A stretch of 64,000 nt of DNA from contig NZ_BMHY01000009.1 in NCBI RefSeq assembly GCF_014641555.1, forward strand, positions 124,001 to 188,000, in the 5' to 3' direction. The notes beneath the pieces were generated by a model. It saw only the letters and a program-made list of their open reading frames with translations, was not told where the DNA came from and made no database searches. The translations under genes and the position numbers were made by a program. The stretch comes from Paenibacillus radicis (ex Gao et al. 2016) (GTDB lineage: Bacteria; Bacillota; Bacilli; Paenibacillales; Paenibacillaceae). Below are positions 34,264-43,131 of the stretch, piece by piece (within the stretch, counting starts at the first letter, position 1; each line of letters opens with the position of its first letter).

Positions 34264-35712
34264 TTAGTAGGCGCGTGCAAAAACGACTGTATGCTCCGCA
34301 TGCTCACCGCATACGAGACAATTCGATTTCTTCTTCTCAGGCTCGAACGGAATGTTCCGGCTCGTTGCGCCTGTCTCTTCCTTCACTTGCTTCTCGCATG
34401 CCGCTGAACCGCACCAGCCTGCGAGTACGAAACCGCGCTTCTCTTCCATCGAAGCTTTCATCTCATCCAGCGTCTCGACATCATAGAAGTTGTCCTCACG
34501 GAACTGTTTCGCTTTCTCAAACATCGCCGCCTGGATTTCTTCCAGCATCGTTTGAACTTCCTGGGTCAGATTGTCCTGACGAACAATCTTCTTCTCGCCA
34601 GTTACCCGGGAGACGAGTACGACTTGTCCATTCTCCATGTCACGCGGTCCAAGCTCGAGACGAAGCGGCACGCCGCGCATTTCGTATTCGTTGAACTTCC
34701 AGCCCGGGCTTACATCAGAACGGTCGTCAACACGAACGCGGACGCCTGCCTGCTTCAGCTCGGCAAACAGCTCGTCTACGCGGCCGACTACCTGCTCACG
34801 CGTTTTCGCTGGACCAATCGGAATCATGATAACTTGCGTTGGCGCTACCTTAGGAGGCAATGCCAAGCCGCGGTCGTCGCCATGAACCATAATCAAAGCA
34901 CCGATTAGTCTTGTACTTACCCCCCATGAGGTCGTATGTGCAAACTGCAGCGTGTTTTCACGGTCCAAATATTTAATATCGAATGCCACGGCAAATTTCG
35001 TGCCGAGATAATGAGAAGTGCCGGCTTGAACCGCACGGCCGTCCTTCATCATCGCTTCGATCGAATAAGTATTGATTGCGCCGGCAAAACGTTCCGAAGG
35101 CGTTTTCTCGCCCACGATAACCGGAATCGCCAGAAACTCTTCAACGAACTGGCGGTAAACATCCAGCATTTTCATCGTTTCTTCGCGTGCTTCTTCTTCG
35201 TTCTCATGAGCCGTGTGGCCTTCCTGCCATAGGAACTCACTTGTACGAAGGAAAGGCAGCGTCCGCTTCTCCCAGCGGACTACGTTCGCCCATTGGTTAA
35301 TGAGCACTGGCAAGTCGCGGTACGATTGAATCCACTTCGAGTACATATGCCCAATCATCGTCTCTGATGTCGGACGGATTGCGAGCCGTTCTTCCAACTG
35401 TTCGCCAGCCGCTTCCGTTACCCACGGCAGCTCCGGATTAAAGCCCTCGACATGATCCTTTTCCTTCTGGAAAAAGCTCTCTGGGATGAATAGCGGGAAG
35501 TAAGCGTTGCGGTGCCCGGTTTCTTTGAAACGGCGGTCCAGATCGCGCTGGATATTTTCCCAAAGCTCGTAGCCTTCGGGACGGAACACGATGCATCCGC
35601 GAACCGGCGAATAGTCCATGAGCTCCGCTTTTTTAATAACATCGATATACCATCTTGAGAAATCCTCGCCCTGCGGCGTAATTTCGGTTACAAACTGTTT
35701 ATCCTTCGACAT
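34264..35712 (-). CDS. proS: Prolyl-tRNA synthetase, archaeal/eukaryotic type (ProS type 3)
   Basis: A 482-residue class II synthetase charging tRNA-Pro. The motif 2/3 regions include AIRPTSETMIGHMYSKWIQSYRDLP and HGDDRGLALPP. It then has the anticodon-binding domain and a C-terminal domain with Cys residues (WCGSAACEKQVKEE and NCLVCGE) ending in Tyr, typical of the archaeal/eukaryotic class. The long bacterial type (about 570 residues with an editing insert) found at this locus in B. subtilis is absent here. It is flanked by rseP and polC in the conserved order, so the enzyme was replaced in place. Confidence 0.95.
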   Translation of the reverse strand: MSKDKQFVTEITPQGEDFSRWYIDVIKKAELMDYSPVRGCIVFRPEGYELWENIQRDLDRRFKETGHRNAYFPLFIPESFFQKEKDHVEGFNPELPWVTEAAGEQLEERLAIRPTSETMIGHMYSKWIQSYRDLPVLINQWANVVRWEKRTLPFLRTSEFLWQEGHTAHENEEEAREETMKMLDVYRQFVEEFLAIPVIVGEKTPSERFAGAINTYSIEAMMKDGRAVQAGTSHYLGTKFAVAFDIKYLDRENTLQFAHTTSWGVSTRLIGALIMVHGDDRGLALPPKVAPTQVIMIPIGPAKTREQVVGRVDELFAELKQAGVRVRVDDRSDVSPGWKFNEYEMRGVPLRLELGPRDMENGQVVLVSRVTGEKKIVRQDNLTQEVQTMLEEIQAAMFEKAKQFREDNFYDVETLDEMKASMEEKRGFVLAGWCGSAACEKQVKEETGATSRNIPFEPEKKKSNCLVCGEHAEHTVVFARAY

Positions 35713-35719
35713 AACCGGT

Positions 35720-36997
35720 TTACTGCTCCCCTCGCACCAATCGCAAAATATCGTTATAAGTTACTACTACCATCAACAGCATAATCATCGCGAACCCGAT
35801 AAAATGAACCATACTTTCCCGGTTCGGATCGACAGGACGTCCTCGCACTGCTTCCAGACCGAGGAAGATAAGCCGGCTTCCGTCAAGTGCCGGTACAGGC
35901 AGCAAATTGAAAATGCCTAAATAGAGACTAAGCAGCGCTGTCCATGAGGTCAGCTGTGTAATGCCCTGCTGCGCAATTTGACTCGTATATTCCGCCGTTC
36001 TTACTGGTCCGCCCAGATCATCGAGCTTGAATTCACCCATAATAATCTTCTTGAAACCTTCAAAAATGCTGACAGTCATAACTTTCATCAGCTTGCCTGC
36101 ACCCGTAATCGTCTCTGTAAACGTAGCCGATCGCGTAGGAAGCGATGCGGAAATACCCACTTTACCGACTCCTTCGGCATTAGGCTTCGGCGTAATTTCA
36201 ATCGTATGCTTTACACCTTCGCGAACGATGTCGAACTTCACAGGCACGTTAGCCGATTTGCCGATAATATCGATCATCCGATCGAAATCTCCGCCAATCT
36301 TCGTCCCGTTCACAGCATCGATCGTATCGCCTTTGCGGAGATCGGAGTTTGCCGCCGGTGTGTTGTCCTGAATCGTTCCGACAAATAGCTTATCGGGATT
36401 TTCTTGCGGAATGCCCGCCATTTGAATATACGCGGCAAACAAGACAAATGCCAGTACAAAATTCATCAATGGCCCGGCAAAAATCGACAACGCCCGCGCG
36501 CCAACCGATTTGCTGCCAAATTGGCGGTCAACCGGAGCGATTTGCGTTTCCTTGCCTTTGGCGATCATCAACGCTTGCGGATGTACCGAAAACCGTTCTG
36601 CTTCGCCGTCGATATCAAGAGTGACAAACAATGCCCGCTCCAAATCGATAGCGGTAACCTCGCCGCGAATAACGCCGCTTCGCTCATCCAGACGATCCAA
36701 ATACAACCTTGTAACCTTGCCGTCCTTCACCCGGACTGCAATCGTCTGCCCTTCGCCAACGTCGACGATTTCCGGGTCTTCGCCCGCCATCCGGACAAAT
36801 CCACCGGCCGGTATAAGACGCAACGTGAAGCGGGTTTCCCCGCGTTTGATCGAGAATAACTTCGGACCAAAGCCGATCGCAAACTCTCTAACCAAAATAC
36901 CGGCCCGCTTCGCAAAGTAATAGTGACCCCATTCATGAATAGTCACAATCACAAAAAATACGAGCACGGTCAAAAAAACGACCTGAATCATCTCCAT
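35720..36997 (-). CDS. rseP: Site-2 zinc metalloprotease RseP/RasP
   Basis: A 425-residue intramembrane protease for regulated proteolysis of anti-sigma factors and signal-peptide remnants. The zinc motif is TIHEWGHYYFAKRAG (HExxH near residue 20), with a PDZ domain (about 190-270, KGDTIDAVNGTKIGGD) and the second ligand motif PVPALDGSRL. There are several membrane segments. The ATG at 36997 has AGGAGG 6 nt upstream; the frame extends 14 codons more without a ribosome site. It follows dxr, as in Bacillus. Confidence 0.95.
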   Translation of the reverse strand: MEMIQVVFLTVLVFFVIVTIHEWGHYYFAKRAGILVREFAIGFGPKLFSIKRGETRFTLRLIPAGGFVRMAGEDPEIVDVGEGQTIAVRVKDGKVTRLYLDRLDERSGVIRGEVTAIDLERALFVTLDIDGEAERFSVHPQALMIAKGKETQIAPVDRQFGSKSVGARALSIFAGPLMNFVLAFVLFAAYIQMAGIPQENPDKLFVGTIQDNTPAANSDLRKGDTIDAVNGTKIGGDFDRMIDIIGKSANVPVKFDIVREGVKHTIEITPKPNAEGVGKVGISASLPTRSATFTETITGAGKLMKVMTVSIFEGFKKIIMGEFKLDDLGGPVRTAEYTSQIAQQGITQLTSWTALLSLYLGIFNLLPVPALDGSRLIFLGLEAVRGRPVDPNRESMVHFIGFAMIMLLMVVVTYNDILRLVRGEQ

Positions 36998-37083
36998 AAC
37001 GAGCCTCCTGTTCGTAACGGCCTGTACATAGATTATCATTATTCTCCCGTTCGATACAAGAGAACCACAGGTTGCCGCGGAAG

Positions 37084-38220
37084 CTAGATTGCGGCTGCAG
37101 CTTGGCGCGCCCAGGCGTCGATCGCCGCGATCGTTTCTACATCATTGACGTCGGTTACCGAATGCTTCTCCAGCACTTTCTCTAACACTCTTTCGATAGC
37201 CAGGAAGTCGATTTCACCATTTAGGAATCTTGCAACCGCCACTTCGTTCGCGGCATTGAATACCGTAGGCGCCGATTGCCCTGCTCTACCGCATTCAAAA
37301 GCCATTCGCAAGCAAGGGTAGCGTTCGTAATCCATTTCGCGAAAATGCAGCTTTCCGATCGCAGCCAAATCCAGTCTTCCGCATAGTGAAGGCTGACGCT
37401 CCGGATAGGTAAGCGCGTATTGAATCGGTACGCGCATATCCGGCAATCCCATCTGTGCAATAACGCTATTATCGGCAAACTCGACATAGGAATGGATAAT
37501 GCTCTCCGGATGGATGAGCACATCAATCTGATCGTAGTTGATACCGAACAGCCATTTGGCTTCAATCACTTCAAGCCCTTTATTTACCATTGTTGCCGAA
37601 TCGATCGTAATTTTTGCACCCATCGACCAATTTGGATGATTAAGCGCCTCTTGCACCGTTACACCAACAAGCTGTTCTCGTGTCCGATCACGGAATGATC
37701 CGCCGGAAGCCGTTATTGTAATGCGGCTTAGCGACTTGCGGTCTTCACCGTTCAGGCATTGGAAAATAGCCGAATGCTCGCTGTCTACGGGAATGATAGA
37801 CACTCCCTTAGCCTTTGCCCTTTCCATGACGATATGACCAGCCGTAACAAGTGTTTCTTTATTGGCAAGTCCGATGTTTTTACCCGCTTCAATTGCAGCC
37901 AGAGTTGCCGGTAACCCGCGGCTGCCCATAATGGCAGTAACGACGACATCGGCATCATTGTCTGCAGCGGTTTCTATGAGCCCCTCTTCGCCGTAAACGA
38001 CCCGGATTGCCGCAGGAAGCAAAGCCTTCGCTTCTTCAGCCAGTTCCTTGGTCGCCAGGCAGACGATTGCAGGACGGAAGCGCAAAGCTTGCTCGACCAG
38101 CAGTGAAACGTTGCTGCCAGCTGATAAGCCAATGATCTCATAGCGATCGGGATCGCTTGCGACTACATCGAGTGTTTGCGTACCGATTGAGCCGGTCGAG
38201 CCAAGAATCGTTAATTTCAT
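37084..38220 (-). CDS. dxr: 1-deoxy-D-xylulose 5-phosphate reductoisomerase
   Basis: A 378-residue NADPH enzyme of the methylerythritol phosphate isoprenoid pathway. Motifs: the N-terminal dinucleotide loop ILGSTGSIGTQTLDV, the metal/substrate segment PVDSEHSAIFQCL, ASGGSFRD and the substrate-loop region NHPNWSMGAKITIDSATMVNKGLEVIEA. The ATG at 38220 follows AGAGGG; an upstream in-frame start lacks support. It supplies isoprenoids for UppS, encoded two genes upstream. A terminator behind cdsA lies just before it. Confidence 0.97.
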   Translation of the reverse strand: MKLTILGSTGSIGTQTLDVVASDPDRYEIIGLSAGSNVSLLVEQALRFRPAIVCLATKELAEEAKALLPAAIRVVYGEEGLIETAADNDADVVVTAIMGSRGLPATLAAIEAGKNIGLANKETLVTAGHIVMERAKAKGVSIIPVDSEHSAIFQCLNGEDRKSLSRITITASGGSFRDRTREQLVGVTVQEALNHPNWSMGAKITIDSATMVNKGLEVIEAKWLFGINYDQIDVLIHPESIIHSYVEFADNSVIAQMGLPDMRVPIQYALTYPERQPSLCGRLDLAAIGKLHFREMDYERYPCLRMAFECGRAGQSAPTVFNAANEVAVARFLNGEIDFLAIERVLEKVLEKHSVTDVNDVETIAAIDAWARQAAAAI

Positions 38221-38262
38221 CGTTAACCCTCTCTCGCCATACAGCAAATAATTTAATAAACG

Positions 38263-38304
38263 AAAAAAAGCGGGCGCTGCGCCTCCACGACGCTCCGCCC
38301 GCTT
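38263..38304 (-). terminator. Rho-independent terminator between cdsA and dxr
   Basis: Nine-bp perfect stem AAGCGGGCG/CGCCCGCTT with a 19-nt loop, followed on the minus strand by TTTTTCG. It lies about 15 bp after the cdsA stop. It implies that dxr is either read through or has its own start; the AT-rich 38240-38262 stretch may hold a weak promoter. Confidence 0.85.
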
Positions 38305-38319
38305 CCTCTATGGAACCGT

Positions 38320-39114
38320 TTATGTAGGCAGCAAGCCGGAAAGAAGCACGAGCGGGAAGACGATAATCCAGCTGTCGCAGCGGTCCAGTATGCCGCCATG
38401 CCCCGGAAGGATCGCACCGGTATCCTTAATGTCGCGAACGCGCTTATAAGCGGATTGAATTAAATCCCCGAGCTGTCCGGCAACCGCGGCAATCAAGCCA
38501 ATGCCGAGCGCTCTCGGCAAGCTCACGACGTCGGGCATAGCCAGTGCAAAAGCAACAGCCGTAATGAGCGACAAAATGACACCGCCTGCCGCTCCCTCGA
38601 TCGTCTTATTCGGACTGATCGAAGGCCATAGCTTATGCTTGCCTAAAGCTCGTCCGGCGAAATAAGCGCCGACATCCGACGCTATAATGCAACCGAGAAC
38701 AAGGAAGGTCCAGAACAAGCCATGCTCTTCCATCTGTCTTACCGTATCCAGGGCGCCAAACCCATAGCCTACGTATAAAGCGCCAAGCAGCATAAGTGCA
38801 GCGCCGTCAATCGTTGTTTTGTTTTTACTAACAACCGTTACAGCCAATAAAAGAAACGCTGCAATCCACATCACCATCAACGCGGAAGGAGCTTCCATGT
38901 CCCATAAGGACCAAGGCAGCACGAACGTAAGCATGCCCGCGAAACCGATAAGAGAAGCAGGATGATGCCAAGCGAATCCATTCATACGCACATATTCGGA
39001 GAAGCCAATTATAGCCATGAGCACGAGCAAGCCGGCAAAAAACCAGCCTCCGGCCAGCGCAAAAGCGATGAAACCCGCGGCCGCGAGAACGCCTGTCACG
39101 ATTCTTTGTTTCAT
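38320..39114 (-). CDS. cdsA: Phosphatidate cytidylyltransferase
   Basis: A 264-residue polytopic membrane enzyme making CDP-diacylglycerol. About seven to eight hydrophobic segments are seen. The C-terminal CTP_transf_1 signature is SPNKTIEGAAGGVILSL and KRVRDIKDTGAILPGHGGILDRCDSWIIVFPLV, with the metal-binding Asp residues. The ATG at 39114 has GGAG 10 nt upstream; a GTG three codons earlier overlaps the ribosome site. It follows uppS after 25 bp. Confidence 0.95.
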   Translation of the reverse strand: MKQRIVTGVLAAAGFIAFALAGGWFFAGLLVLMAIIGFSEYVRMNGFAWHHPASLIGFAGMLTFVLPWSLWDMEAPSALMVMWIAAFLLLAVTVVSKNKTTIDGAALMLLGALYVGYGFGALDTVRQMEEHGLFWTFLVLGCIIASDVGAYFAGRALGKHKLWPSISPNKTIEGAAGGVILSLITAVAFALAMPDVVSLPRALGIGLIAAVAGQLGDLIQSAYKRVRDIKDTGAILPGHGGILDRCDSWIIVFPLVLLSGLLPT

Positions 39115-39139
39115 TCCAGTCACTCTCCGTTATGGAAGC

Positions 39140-39901
39140 TTACAAGCCGCCGAATCGCCGCTTGCGGCTCTGATACTGCAGCACCGCTTCTTGAAAATGA
39201 GCCTCGTTGAACTCCGGCCAATATACATCGGTAAACCACAGCTCACTGTAAGCAAGCTGCCAAAGCATAAAATTGCTGAGCCGCAATTCGCCGCTCGTTC
39301 GAATCAGCAGGTCCGGATCGGGGATGTCGCGGCTTAACAAACGCTCGGACATCAATTGCTCGTCAATCTGATCCGGCGTCAAACGACCATCAGCCACGTC
39401 TCCGGCTATCGCCTGGATCGCATCGATCATTTCCTTCCGACTGCCGTAGTTAAGCGCAAAGTTAAGGACGAGACCGGTATTGTCCGCCGTCCGCTCCATC
39501 GCTTCTTCCAGCGCGTCAATCGTATAGGAAGGCAAATCGGATTTGATCCCCATCATACGAACCTGGACATTGTTCTCAATGAGTTCCTCCAGCTCGATCT
39601 CCAAAAACTGCTGAGGGAGCCGCATCAGAAAATCAACCTCGTCCTTCGGACGCTTCCAGTTTTCCGTTGAAAAAGCATACAGCGTCAAATACTTGACGCC
39701 GAGCCGATCGGCTTCCCTGACGACGCGTTTGACCGCCTTCATACCGGTATGATGACCCGCAATACGCGGCAATCCGCGATCTTTGGCCCAGCGCCCGTTG
39801 CCGTCCATGATGATGGCGACATGATCAGGCACCTTATCTAGCTGAGGCATCTCAGCCTTTGGGGACGATTTGCCTAGTTTGGCCCAAAGTCGACTGATCA
39901 T
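39140..39901 (-). CDS. uppS: Undecaprenyl diphosphate synthase
   Basis: A 253-residue cis-prenyltransferase that makes the C55 lipid carrier for peptidoglycan. The signature IMDGNGRWAKDRGLPRIAGH (about residues 31-50) contains the catalytic Asp. Further motifs are YLTLYAFSTENWKRP and the C-terminal PDLLIRTSGELRLSNFMLWQLAYSE, where the family usually has E or R at the dimer/active site. GGGAGG lies 7 nt before the ATG. It forms a cluster with frr upstream and cdsA downstream. Confidence 0.97.
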   Translation of the reverse strand: MISRLWAKLGKSSPKAEMPQLDKVPDHVAIIMDGNGRWAKDRGLPRIAGHHTGMKAVKRVVREADRLGVKYLTLYAFSTENWKRPKDEVDFLMRLPQQFLEIELEELIENNVQVRMMGIKSDLPSYTIDALEEAMERTADNTGLVLNFALNYGSRKEMIDAIQAIAGDVADGRLTPDQIDEQLMSERLLSRDIPDPDLLIRTSGELRLSNFMLWQLAYSELWFTDVYWPEFNEAHFQEAVLQYQSRKRRFGGL

Positions 39902-39959
39902 CTACGTTCCTCCCACCCGGAATTGCAAACCCCTCTTTGAAGAAGGGCTCGAAGCGCAA

Positions 39960-40514
39960 TTAAACTTCCATGATTTCCTTCTCTTTAACGACCAATACTT
40001 TATCTACTTCAGCGATGAAACGATCTGTCGCCTTTTGAATATCTTCTTGATGGCGACGGGATTCATCTTCGGAAATGTCCGTTTTCTCCATCTTTTTCAC
40101 ATCATCATTTGCATCGCGGCGAATGTTGCGGATCGCAACTTTGGCTTCCTCGCCGAATTTCTTCGTCATTTTCACCAAATCCGCGCGGCGCTCTTCCGTA
40201 AGCGGCGGGATTGTAATCCGAATGGCTGCACCGTCATTCGAAGGTGTCAAGCCAAGATCCGATTTCATAATCGCTTTCTCAATCGCGCTAATCGACGTTT
40301 TATCCCACGGCTGAATGAACAGCGTGCGGGAATCCGGCGTATTTACGTTAGCCAATTGGGATACAGGCGTCAGTGCACCGTAATATTCAACTTGAATGCG
40401 ATCCAGCAATGCAGGTGTTGCACGGCCTGCGCGCAAAGTAGCCAAATCACGCTTTAGTGCGCCAATCGCTTTTTCCATCCGCTCTTCAGCGTTTTTCTTA
40501 ACAGCTTGTGGCAT
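39960..40514 (-). CDS. frr: Ribosome recycling factor
   Basis: A 184-residue factor that, with EF-G, splits post-termination ribosomes. The sequence shows RMEKAIGALKRDLATLRAGRATPALLDRIQVEYYGALTPVSQLA and IRITIPPLTEERRADLVKMTKKFGEEAKVAIRNIRRDAND, both family hallmarks. The ribosome site GGGAGTGCTAAATA precedes the ATG, which overlaps the pyrH stop (TAATG). The length is normal. Confidence 0.98.
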   Translation of the reverse strand: MPQAVKKNAEERMEKAIGALKRDLATLRAGRATPALLDRIQVEYYGALTPVSQLANVNTPDSRTLFIQPWDKTSISAIEKAIMKSDLGLTPSNDGAAIRITIPPLTEERRADLVKMTKKFGEEAKVAIRNIRRDANDDVKKMEKTDISEDESRRHQEDIQKATDRFIAEVDKVLVVKEKEIMEV

Positions 40515-41242
40515 TATTTAGCACTCCCTCTCACAATGGTTCCGATTTTCTCGCCAAGCACAACTTTCTTAATATTCCCTTTTTCGGTTATCGCGAACAC
40601 GACCAGCGGAATATTGTTGTCCATGCAAAGCGAGGATGCGGTTGAATCCATAACACCCAGGTTTTTGCTTATCACGTCCATGTACGTAAGCTCTTCATAT
40701 TTCTCTGCAGACGAATCTTTGAACGGATCGGCGGAATATACACCGTCAACTTTGTTCTTCGCCATCAGAATCACTTCCGCTTCGATCTCCGCTGCACGCA
40801 ATGCTGCGGTCGTATCCGTGGAGAAGAACGGATTGCCTGTGCCTGCTGCGAAAATAACGACGCGGCCCTTCTCCAAGTGGCGAATCGCCCGGCGGCGAAT
40901 GTACGGCTCCGCGATTTGCTGCATCGCAATCGATGTTTGTACGCGAGTCGGCACTTCGATTTGCTCCAATGCGTCTTGCAGCGCCAGAGAGTTCATCACC
41001 GTTGCCAGCATGCCCATATAATCGGCAGTCGCACGATCAATCCCTTTTTCCGTTCCCGCGATTCCGCGCCAAATGTTGCCCCCGCCTACGACGATCGCAA
41101 CTTCCACGCCAAGCGCGATAACTTCTTTCACTTGTTCGGCAATTTCCGATATTACAGAGGCTTCGATGCCGTAGCCAAGATTCCCGGACAGCGATTCTCC
41201 GCTGACCTTCAATACGATCCTTTTAAACACTGGCTGTCCCAA
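40514..41242 (-). CDS. pyrH: UMP kinase
   Basis: A 242-residue hexameric amino-acid-kinase-fold enzyme that phosphorylates UMP. Motifs: RIVLKVSGESLSG, VVGGGNIWRG, DYMGMLATVMNSLALQDAL, and FAAGTGNPFFSTDTTAALRA. I place the start at the TTG at 41242 because GGAGG lies 8 nt before it; the two ATGs 18 nt upstream include that ribosome site. The next codons, GQPVFKRIVLK, align with the known N-terminus of the family. It overlaps frr by one base. Confidence 0.96.
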   Translation of the reverse strand: MGQPVFKRIVLKVSGESLSGNLGYGIEASVISEIAEQVKEVIALGVEVAIVVGGGNIWRGIAGTEKGIDRATADYMGMLATVMNSLALQDALEQIEVPTRVQTSIAMQQIAEPYIRRRAIRHLEKGRVVIFAAGTGNPFFSTDTTAALRAAEIEAEVILMAKNKVDGVYSADPFKDSSAEKYEELTYMDVISKNLGVMDSTASSLCMDNNIPLVVFAITEKGNIKKVVLGEKIGTIVRGSAK

Positions 41243-41318
41243 CGTCACTACCTCCATCATTGTATTGCTATTTTGTTGCGCTATTGACTAGTCGACTGTC
41301 ACTCTAAAAAGGCTTCCA

Positions 41319-41356
41319 TATAAAAAGCAGGCGGGGCGGACGCCCCGCCCCGCCTG
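41319..41356 (-). terminator. Rho-independent terminator of tsf
   Basis: Eleven-bp GC-rich stem CAGGCGGGGCG/CGCCCCGCCTG, followed on the minus strand by TTTTTATATGG. It lies about 10 bp after the tsf stop and separates rpsB-tsf from pyrH-frr. Confidence 0.92.
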
Positions 41357-41366
41357 TGCGTTCGGA

Positions 41367-42017
41367 TTACAGTTTTGCTTGAGCCATAACTTCTTCAACG
41401 AAGTTATCTACTTTTTTCTCCAAGCCTTCGCCCAGTTCATAACGAACGAAACGACGGATCGAAATGTTTTCGCCGATTGCGCTTACTTTTTCATTCAGCA
41501 ATGCGGAGATAGTTTTGTCTGGATCTTTAACGAAGGATTGCTCAAGCAAGCAATACTCTTCATAGTATTTCGAAATGCGGCCTTCAACCATTTTATCAAC
41601 GATTTTCTCAGGCTTGCCTTCGTTCAAAGCTTGTGCGCGAAGGATTTCGCGTTCTTTCTCAAGCTCGTCGGAAGGTACTTCTTCACGGCGAACAAATTTA
41701 GGGTTGGAAGCTGCGATGTGCATCGCGATATCTTTTGCAAACGAACGGAATTGATCCGTTTTTGCTACGAAGTCAGTTTCGCAGTTGATTTCAACGAGGA
41801 CGCCAATACGGCCGCCTGCATGAATGTAAGATTCAACAACGCCTTCCGTTGCGATACGGCCGGCTTTGTTAGCTGCCGCGGAAAGGCCTTTCTCACGAAG
41901 CAATTCGATTGCTTTCGTGATATCACCATTTGTTTCATCCAGAGCTTTCTTACAATCAAGCATCCCTGCTCCGGTTCTTTCACGAAGTTCTTTAACTGCG
42001 CTAGCACTAACTGCCAT
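41367..42017 (-). CDS. tsf: Elongation factor Ts, short form
   Basis: A 216-residue nucleotide-exchange factor for EF-Tu. It begins MAVSASAVKELRERTGAGMLDCKKALDETNGDI (UBA-like domain) and contains the core motif GRIGVLVEINCETDFVAKTDQF with the TDFVAK residues that contact EF-Tu. It then reads SIRRFVRYELGEG and a C-terminal helix. It is about 75 residues shorter than B. subtilis EF-Ts; the second core subdomain is reduced, as in Thermus-like short EF-Ts. The AGGAGGGC ribosome site is clear. It follows rpsB, separated by a partial terminator. Confidence 0.96.
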   Translation of the reverse strand: MAVSASAVKELRERTGAGMLDCKKALDETNGDITKAIELLREKGLSAAANKAGRIATEGVVESYIHAGGRIGVLVEINCETDFVAKTDQFRSFAKDIAMHIAASNPKFVRREEVPSDELEKEREILRAQALNEGKPEKIVDKMVEGRISKYYEEYCLLEQSFVKDPDKTISALLNEKVSAIGENISIRRFVRYELGEGLEKKVDNFVEEVMAQAKL

Positions 42018-42162
42018 ATTTAGCCCTCCTGATAATGTACATTGTTATTTAATATCATCCGGTCAAGCAGAAACGGCTCCGCCGTTCTTAATGGCGAAGC
42101 CAAAGTTTCGCGGTGAAATAAAAGCAAATTTATATGGAGAACATATAAAACTCTTATATTTC

Positions 42163-42205
42163 AAAAAAAGGGCGGTGAGAGGCTTTCACCTTCTGACCAC
42201 CCTTT
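42163..42205 (-). terminator. Attenuating terminator between rpsB and tsf
   Basis: Ten-bp stem AAAGGGTGGT/ACCGCCCTTT (one G-T pair) with an about 19-nt loop, followed on the minus strand by TTTTGAAATAT. It lies 25 bp after rpsB. No obvious new promoter was seen before tsf, so this may set the S2 to EF-Ts ratio by partial read-through. Confidence 0.75.
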
Positions 42206-42230
42206 GTTGAACTAGCAAGCGTAATGAAGA

Positions 42231-42929
42231 TTAAGCAGTTGTTTGCTCGCCTTGGTTAGCTTCAACAATTGCGTCAGCCATTTTGGACGTAAGCAATTTC
42301 ACCGCGCGAATCGCGTCGTCATTGCCTGGAATGACATAATCGATTTCGTCTGGATCGCAGTTTGTATCAACGATACCTACGATTGGGATACCAAGCTTAC
42401 GAGCTTCGGCAACAGCGATACGCTCTTTGCGTGGATCGATGATGAACAAAGCGCTTGGCAGGCGTTTCATGCCTTTAATGCCGCCGAGGAATTTTTCCAA
42501 ACGGTCTTTTTCTTTGTTAAGGATGATAACTTCTTTCTTTGGAAGAACTTCAAAAGTTCCGTCCTCCGACCATTTCTCCAGCGTGCGAAGACGATCGATA
42601 CGCTTTTGAATGGTTTGGAAGTTAGTCAGCGTTCCACCCAACCAACGTTGGTTGATGTAGAAGTTGCCGCAACGCTCAGCTTCTTCTTTAACAGAATCTT
42701 GAGCTTGTTTTTTCGTGCCGACGAACAGCATAGTGCCGCCTTCAGCTGCGATCGAGCGAACAAAGTTGTAAGCTTCCTCAACTTTTTTCACTGTTTTTTG
42801 CAAGTCGATGATGTAAATTCCGTTTCTTTCGGTGAAGATATAACGATCCATCTTAGGGTTCCAGCGACGAGTCTGGTGACCGAAGTGTACCCCAGCTTCA
42901 AGAAGCTGTTTCATGGAAATAACCGCCAT
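42231..42929 (-). CDS. rpsB: 30S ribosomal protein S2
   Basis: A 232-residue ribosomal protein. It starts MAVISMKQLLEAGVHFGHQTRRWNPKM, the S2 signature, and includes WLGGTLTNFQTIQKRI and IVGIVDTNCDPDEIDYVIPGNDDAIRAV. AGGAGGTG precedes the ATG. It is first gene of rpsB-tsf and has its own strong promoter and a long leader that can form a nested hairpin, so autoregulation by S2 is plausible. Confidence 0.98.
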   Translation of the reverse strand: MAVISMKQLLEAGVHFGHQTRRWNPKMDRYIFTERNGIYIIDLQKTVKKVEEAYNFVRSIAAEGGTMLFVGTKKQAQDSVKEEAERCGNFYINQRWLGGTLTNFQTIQKRIDRLRTLEKWSEDGTFEVLPKKEVIILNKEKDRLEKFLGGIKGMKRLPSALFIIDPRKERIAVAEARKLGIPIVGIVDTNCDPDEIDYVIPGNDDAIRAVKLLTSKMADAIVEANQGEQTTA

Positions 42930-42989
42930 TTCTCCAACACCTCCTATAGTGGTTTTGTTTTGTAGTGCTCCGCCGCCAATATCATCTTT

Positions 42990-43025
42990 CGCTAAAACTT
43001 CCGGCAGCCGGAAGCACCGTTAGCG
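42990..43025 (-). promoter_or_regulatory. Structured leader of rpsB (candidate S2 operator)
   Basis: Outer stem CGCTAA/TTAGCG (42990-42995 with 43020-43025) and a perfect inner stem CTTCCGG/CCGGAAG (42998-43004 with 43008-43014) with a 3-nt loop. It lies in the leader between the rpsB promoter and its start, about 60-95 nt before the ATG. S2 represses rpsB-tsf through leader RNA in gamma-proteobacteria; a similar role here is inference. Confidence 0.5.
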
Positions 43026-43060
43026 AAATTAATCGGCGTGTGTTTTTAACACCGTCCATT

Positions 43061-43089
43061 AATATACCATATCCGTATGCACGGTGCAA
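43061..43089 (-). promoter_or_regulatory. Sigma-A promoter of rpsB-tsf
   Basis: On the minus strand TTGCAC (43089-43084), 17 bp, TATATT (43066-43061). The transcript would have a leader of about 125 nt before rpsB. The promoter lies just after the last gene of the fla/che operon. Confidence 0.75.
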
Positions 43090-43131
43090 CAAACTTTGTG
43101 ATTCAATTATGGATTTCGCTATTTTCAGCAA

